Assembly: GCA_964544765.1 (NCBI GenBank)
Contig: CAZJDM010000059.1
Span: forward strand, 1-23,677
Length of the DNA: 23,677 nt
Origin: CAZJDM01 sp964544765
Lineage (GTDB): Bacteria > Bdellovibrionota_B > Oligoflexia > CAYFLR01
Reading direction: 5' to 3'
Shown: one piece after another, positions 22,651 to 23,677 of the stretch
Numbering within the stretch: the first letter of the stretch is position 1
Layout of the letters: each line of letters starts with the position of its first letter
Notes under the pieces: model-generated
What the model was told of the DNA's origin: nothing
Database searches by the model: none
What the model saw: the letters and a program-made list of their open reading frames with translations, nothing else
Position numbers and translations under genes: made by a program

Positions 22651-23677
22651 ATGAAAAGAGTAAAACAAAAAATCATCCATATAGCTGTTATGTCAGGCGA
22701 TACAATCATCTCTTCCTTGGATTTACCCTTCAAGAAAAAAACGGTTACAATCGGTAATTTAAAAAGTTGCGATCTTTATGTTCCTTATTACGAATCTATT
22801 CCTGAAAAAATGGCCCTGTTAACCATAAATCCAAATGGTGCCAAATTAAAACTGAAAAGCCAGTTTGAAGGAAGATTTTCTTCTAATCATGAATTTTTAG
22901 AAATAAGAACTTTTCTCTTCCCTAAGTTAAAAACTGATATTGCAACTGAACAGTTACCAAAAACCCAAATGGATGCCACTCTAACAGTTGGTGACCAAGC
23001 CTTTTTTACTTATCAAAAACTCACTATTTTAATCCGATTAATACAGAAAACCGTAGATATTTATAATACCGACAAATCTCCCATAGTTTGGTTGGAAAGG
23101 ATCCTTGGTAAAATTATACTCCATGATCCTTATGCTTGGGTTACTTTTTTGTCAATATTTTTAGGAATCATTTTTTCCATAAGCATATATTTATCTATAT
23201 GGCAAAAGCCTTTCAGTGCTATTAATAAACTAAGTCAAACATCCATTTTGACTAATGCTAACATAATTCATCCTAGTCATTATGCTCCATTACCAGAAGC
23301 AGTAAAGGAAAAATTGGATCGACATAACTACAATAAAACAATTTTGGAGTACACCAATGGTATTATGAAAAATGAATTTGATTTATCCTTATCAACTTCA
23401 GAAAAGAGTAAAAAATTCAGAGATCCAATTAGAAGCCAAATTAGACAACGACAACGAAATGAGCAATTTAAATCCATCAAATCATTAAAATCAAAATATA
23501 GTAATAAACAATTAGAACACCTTATTTACTTCCCTTTTAGCGACGGTCCCTTAATCGAGCATGATTATGAACATGCAGCAGAATATATGAAAAGAGTCAG
23601 AGAGGTTAAATTAAGAAATTTAATCAGTAAAATCTCCAGTAGAAGTATGTTTGAAAATCAATATAAATCTGAAATTG
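22651..23677 (+). CDS. TonB/AgmX(GltJ)-like energy-transducing protein, partial (3' end beyond window)
   Basis: The frame from ATG 22651 stays open for 342 codons to the window edge. Residues ~25-135 look like the FHA-like N-terminal domain of myxobacterial AgmX/PglI-type proteins: KKTVTIGNLKSCDLYVP resembles an FHA start, and LTVGDQAFFTYQKLTILIRLI resembles the closing strands. A single membrane helix follows (~161-183: AWVTFLSIFLGIIFSISIY), then a long Lys/Arg/Asn-rich region to the edge that should be periplasmic. In such proteins the C terminus is a TonB-like domain; here it is not visible. The gene is 5 bp after the second ExbD-like gene and has no strong Shine-Dalgarno sequence. I infer that it carries motor force toward the outer membrane. 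An unrelated FHA membrane protein is possible. Confidence 0.6.
   Translation, partial: MKRVKQKIIHIAVMSGDTIISSLDLPFKKKTVTIGNLKSCDLYVPYYESIPEKMALLTINPNGAKLKLKSQFEGRFSSNHEFLEIRTFLFPKLKTDIATEQLPKTQMDATLTVGDQAFFTYQKLTILIRLIQKTVDIYNTDKSPIVWLERILGKIILHDPYAWVTFLSIFLGIIFSISIYLSIWQKPFSAINKLSQTSILTNANIIHPSHYAPLPEAVKEKLDRHNYNKTILEYTNGIMKNEFDLSLSTSEKSKKFRDPIRSQIRQRQRNEQFKSIKSLKSKYSNKQLEHLIYFPFSDGPLIEHDYEHAAEYMKRVREVKLRNLISKISSRSMFENQYKSEI

Overview
The window is an AT-rich bacterial chromosome segment with an outer membrane: it carries a Kdo transferase (waaA), a family 9 heptosyltransferase, an outer-membrane beta-barrel protein and lipoprotein signals. The order rpsP-rimM-trmD-(PF09936-type SPOUT methyltransferase)-rplS, an RdgC-like protein, a PilZ/FeeM-type protein and an AglRQS/AgmX-like motor cluster together suggest a member of the former Deltaproteobacteria (Bdellovibrionota, Myxococcota or a relative). 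This placement is inferred from gene content; no rRNA or other phylogenetic marker beyond ribosomal proteins is present.

Region 1 (1-6386, + strand) is a probable operon of four genes: a VAO/PCMH-type flavin oxidoreductase, a protein with two PilZ domains fused to an N-acyl amino acid synthase (FeeM)-like domain, a 7TMR-DISM sensor histidine kinase, and a receiver-histidine kinase protein whose start overlaps the preceding gene. It reads as a c-di-GMP-linked signal-synthesis and sensing module and is my first candidate for an undescribed system.

Region 2 (6401-15806, - strand) is mostly housekeeping. From the promoter side it runs rpsP, rimM, trmD, a SPOUT RNA methyltransferase, rplS, a GT9 heptosyltransferase, an exported protein with an internal duplication, waaA, rng (RNase G with an acidic insertion) and an outer-membrane beta-barrel protein. 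Several starts were moved from the longest open frame to the ATG that has a Shine-Dalgarno sequence. Small tandem duplications occur at gene ends in this region (the beta-barrel 3' end, the trmD stop, the RimM tail).

Region 3 (15807-18943) holds a 0.44-kb intergenic region with the rpsP promoter and a leader hairpin, then a large lipoprotein made of a nine-unit Thr/Asp/Glu repeat stalk joined to an amine-oxidase-like flavoprotein domain with altered nucleotide-binding motifs. After it comes a small lipoprotein gene that looks broken by two frameshifts.

Region 4 (18944-23677) holds an isoprenylcysteine-methyltransferase-family membrane protein and an RdgC-like protein (both - strand), a small unknown protein, and then a tightly packed + strand cluster: a TolQ/ExbB-like channel protein with an acidic tail, two different ExbD/TolR-like proteins, and the start of a TonB/AgmX-like protein that runs off the window. 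The one-TolQ-plus-two-ExbD arrangement resembles the myxobacterial AglRQS motor. Only the second ExbD-like protein keeps an Asp at the start of its membrane segment.

No tRNA, rRNA, CRISPR array, transposase or phage gene was seen.
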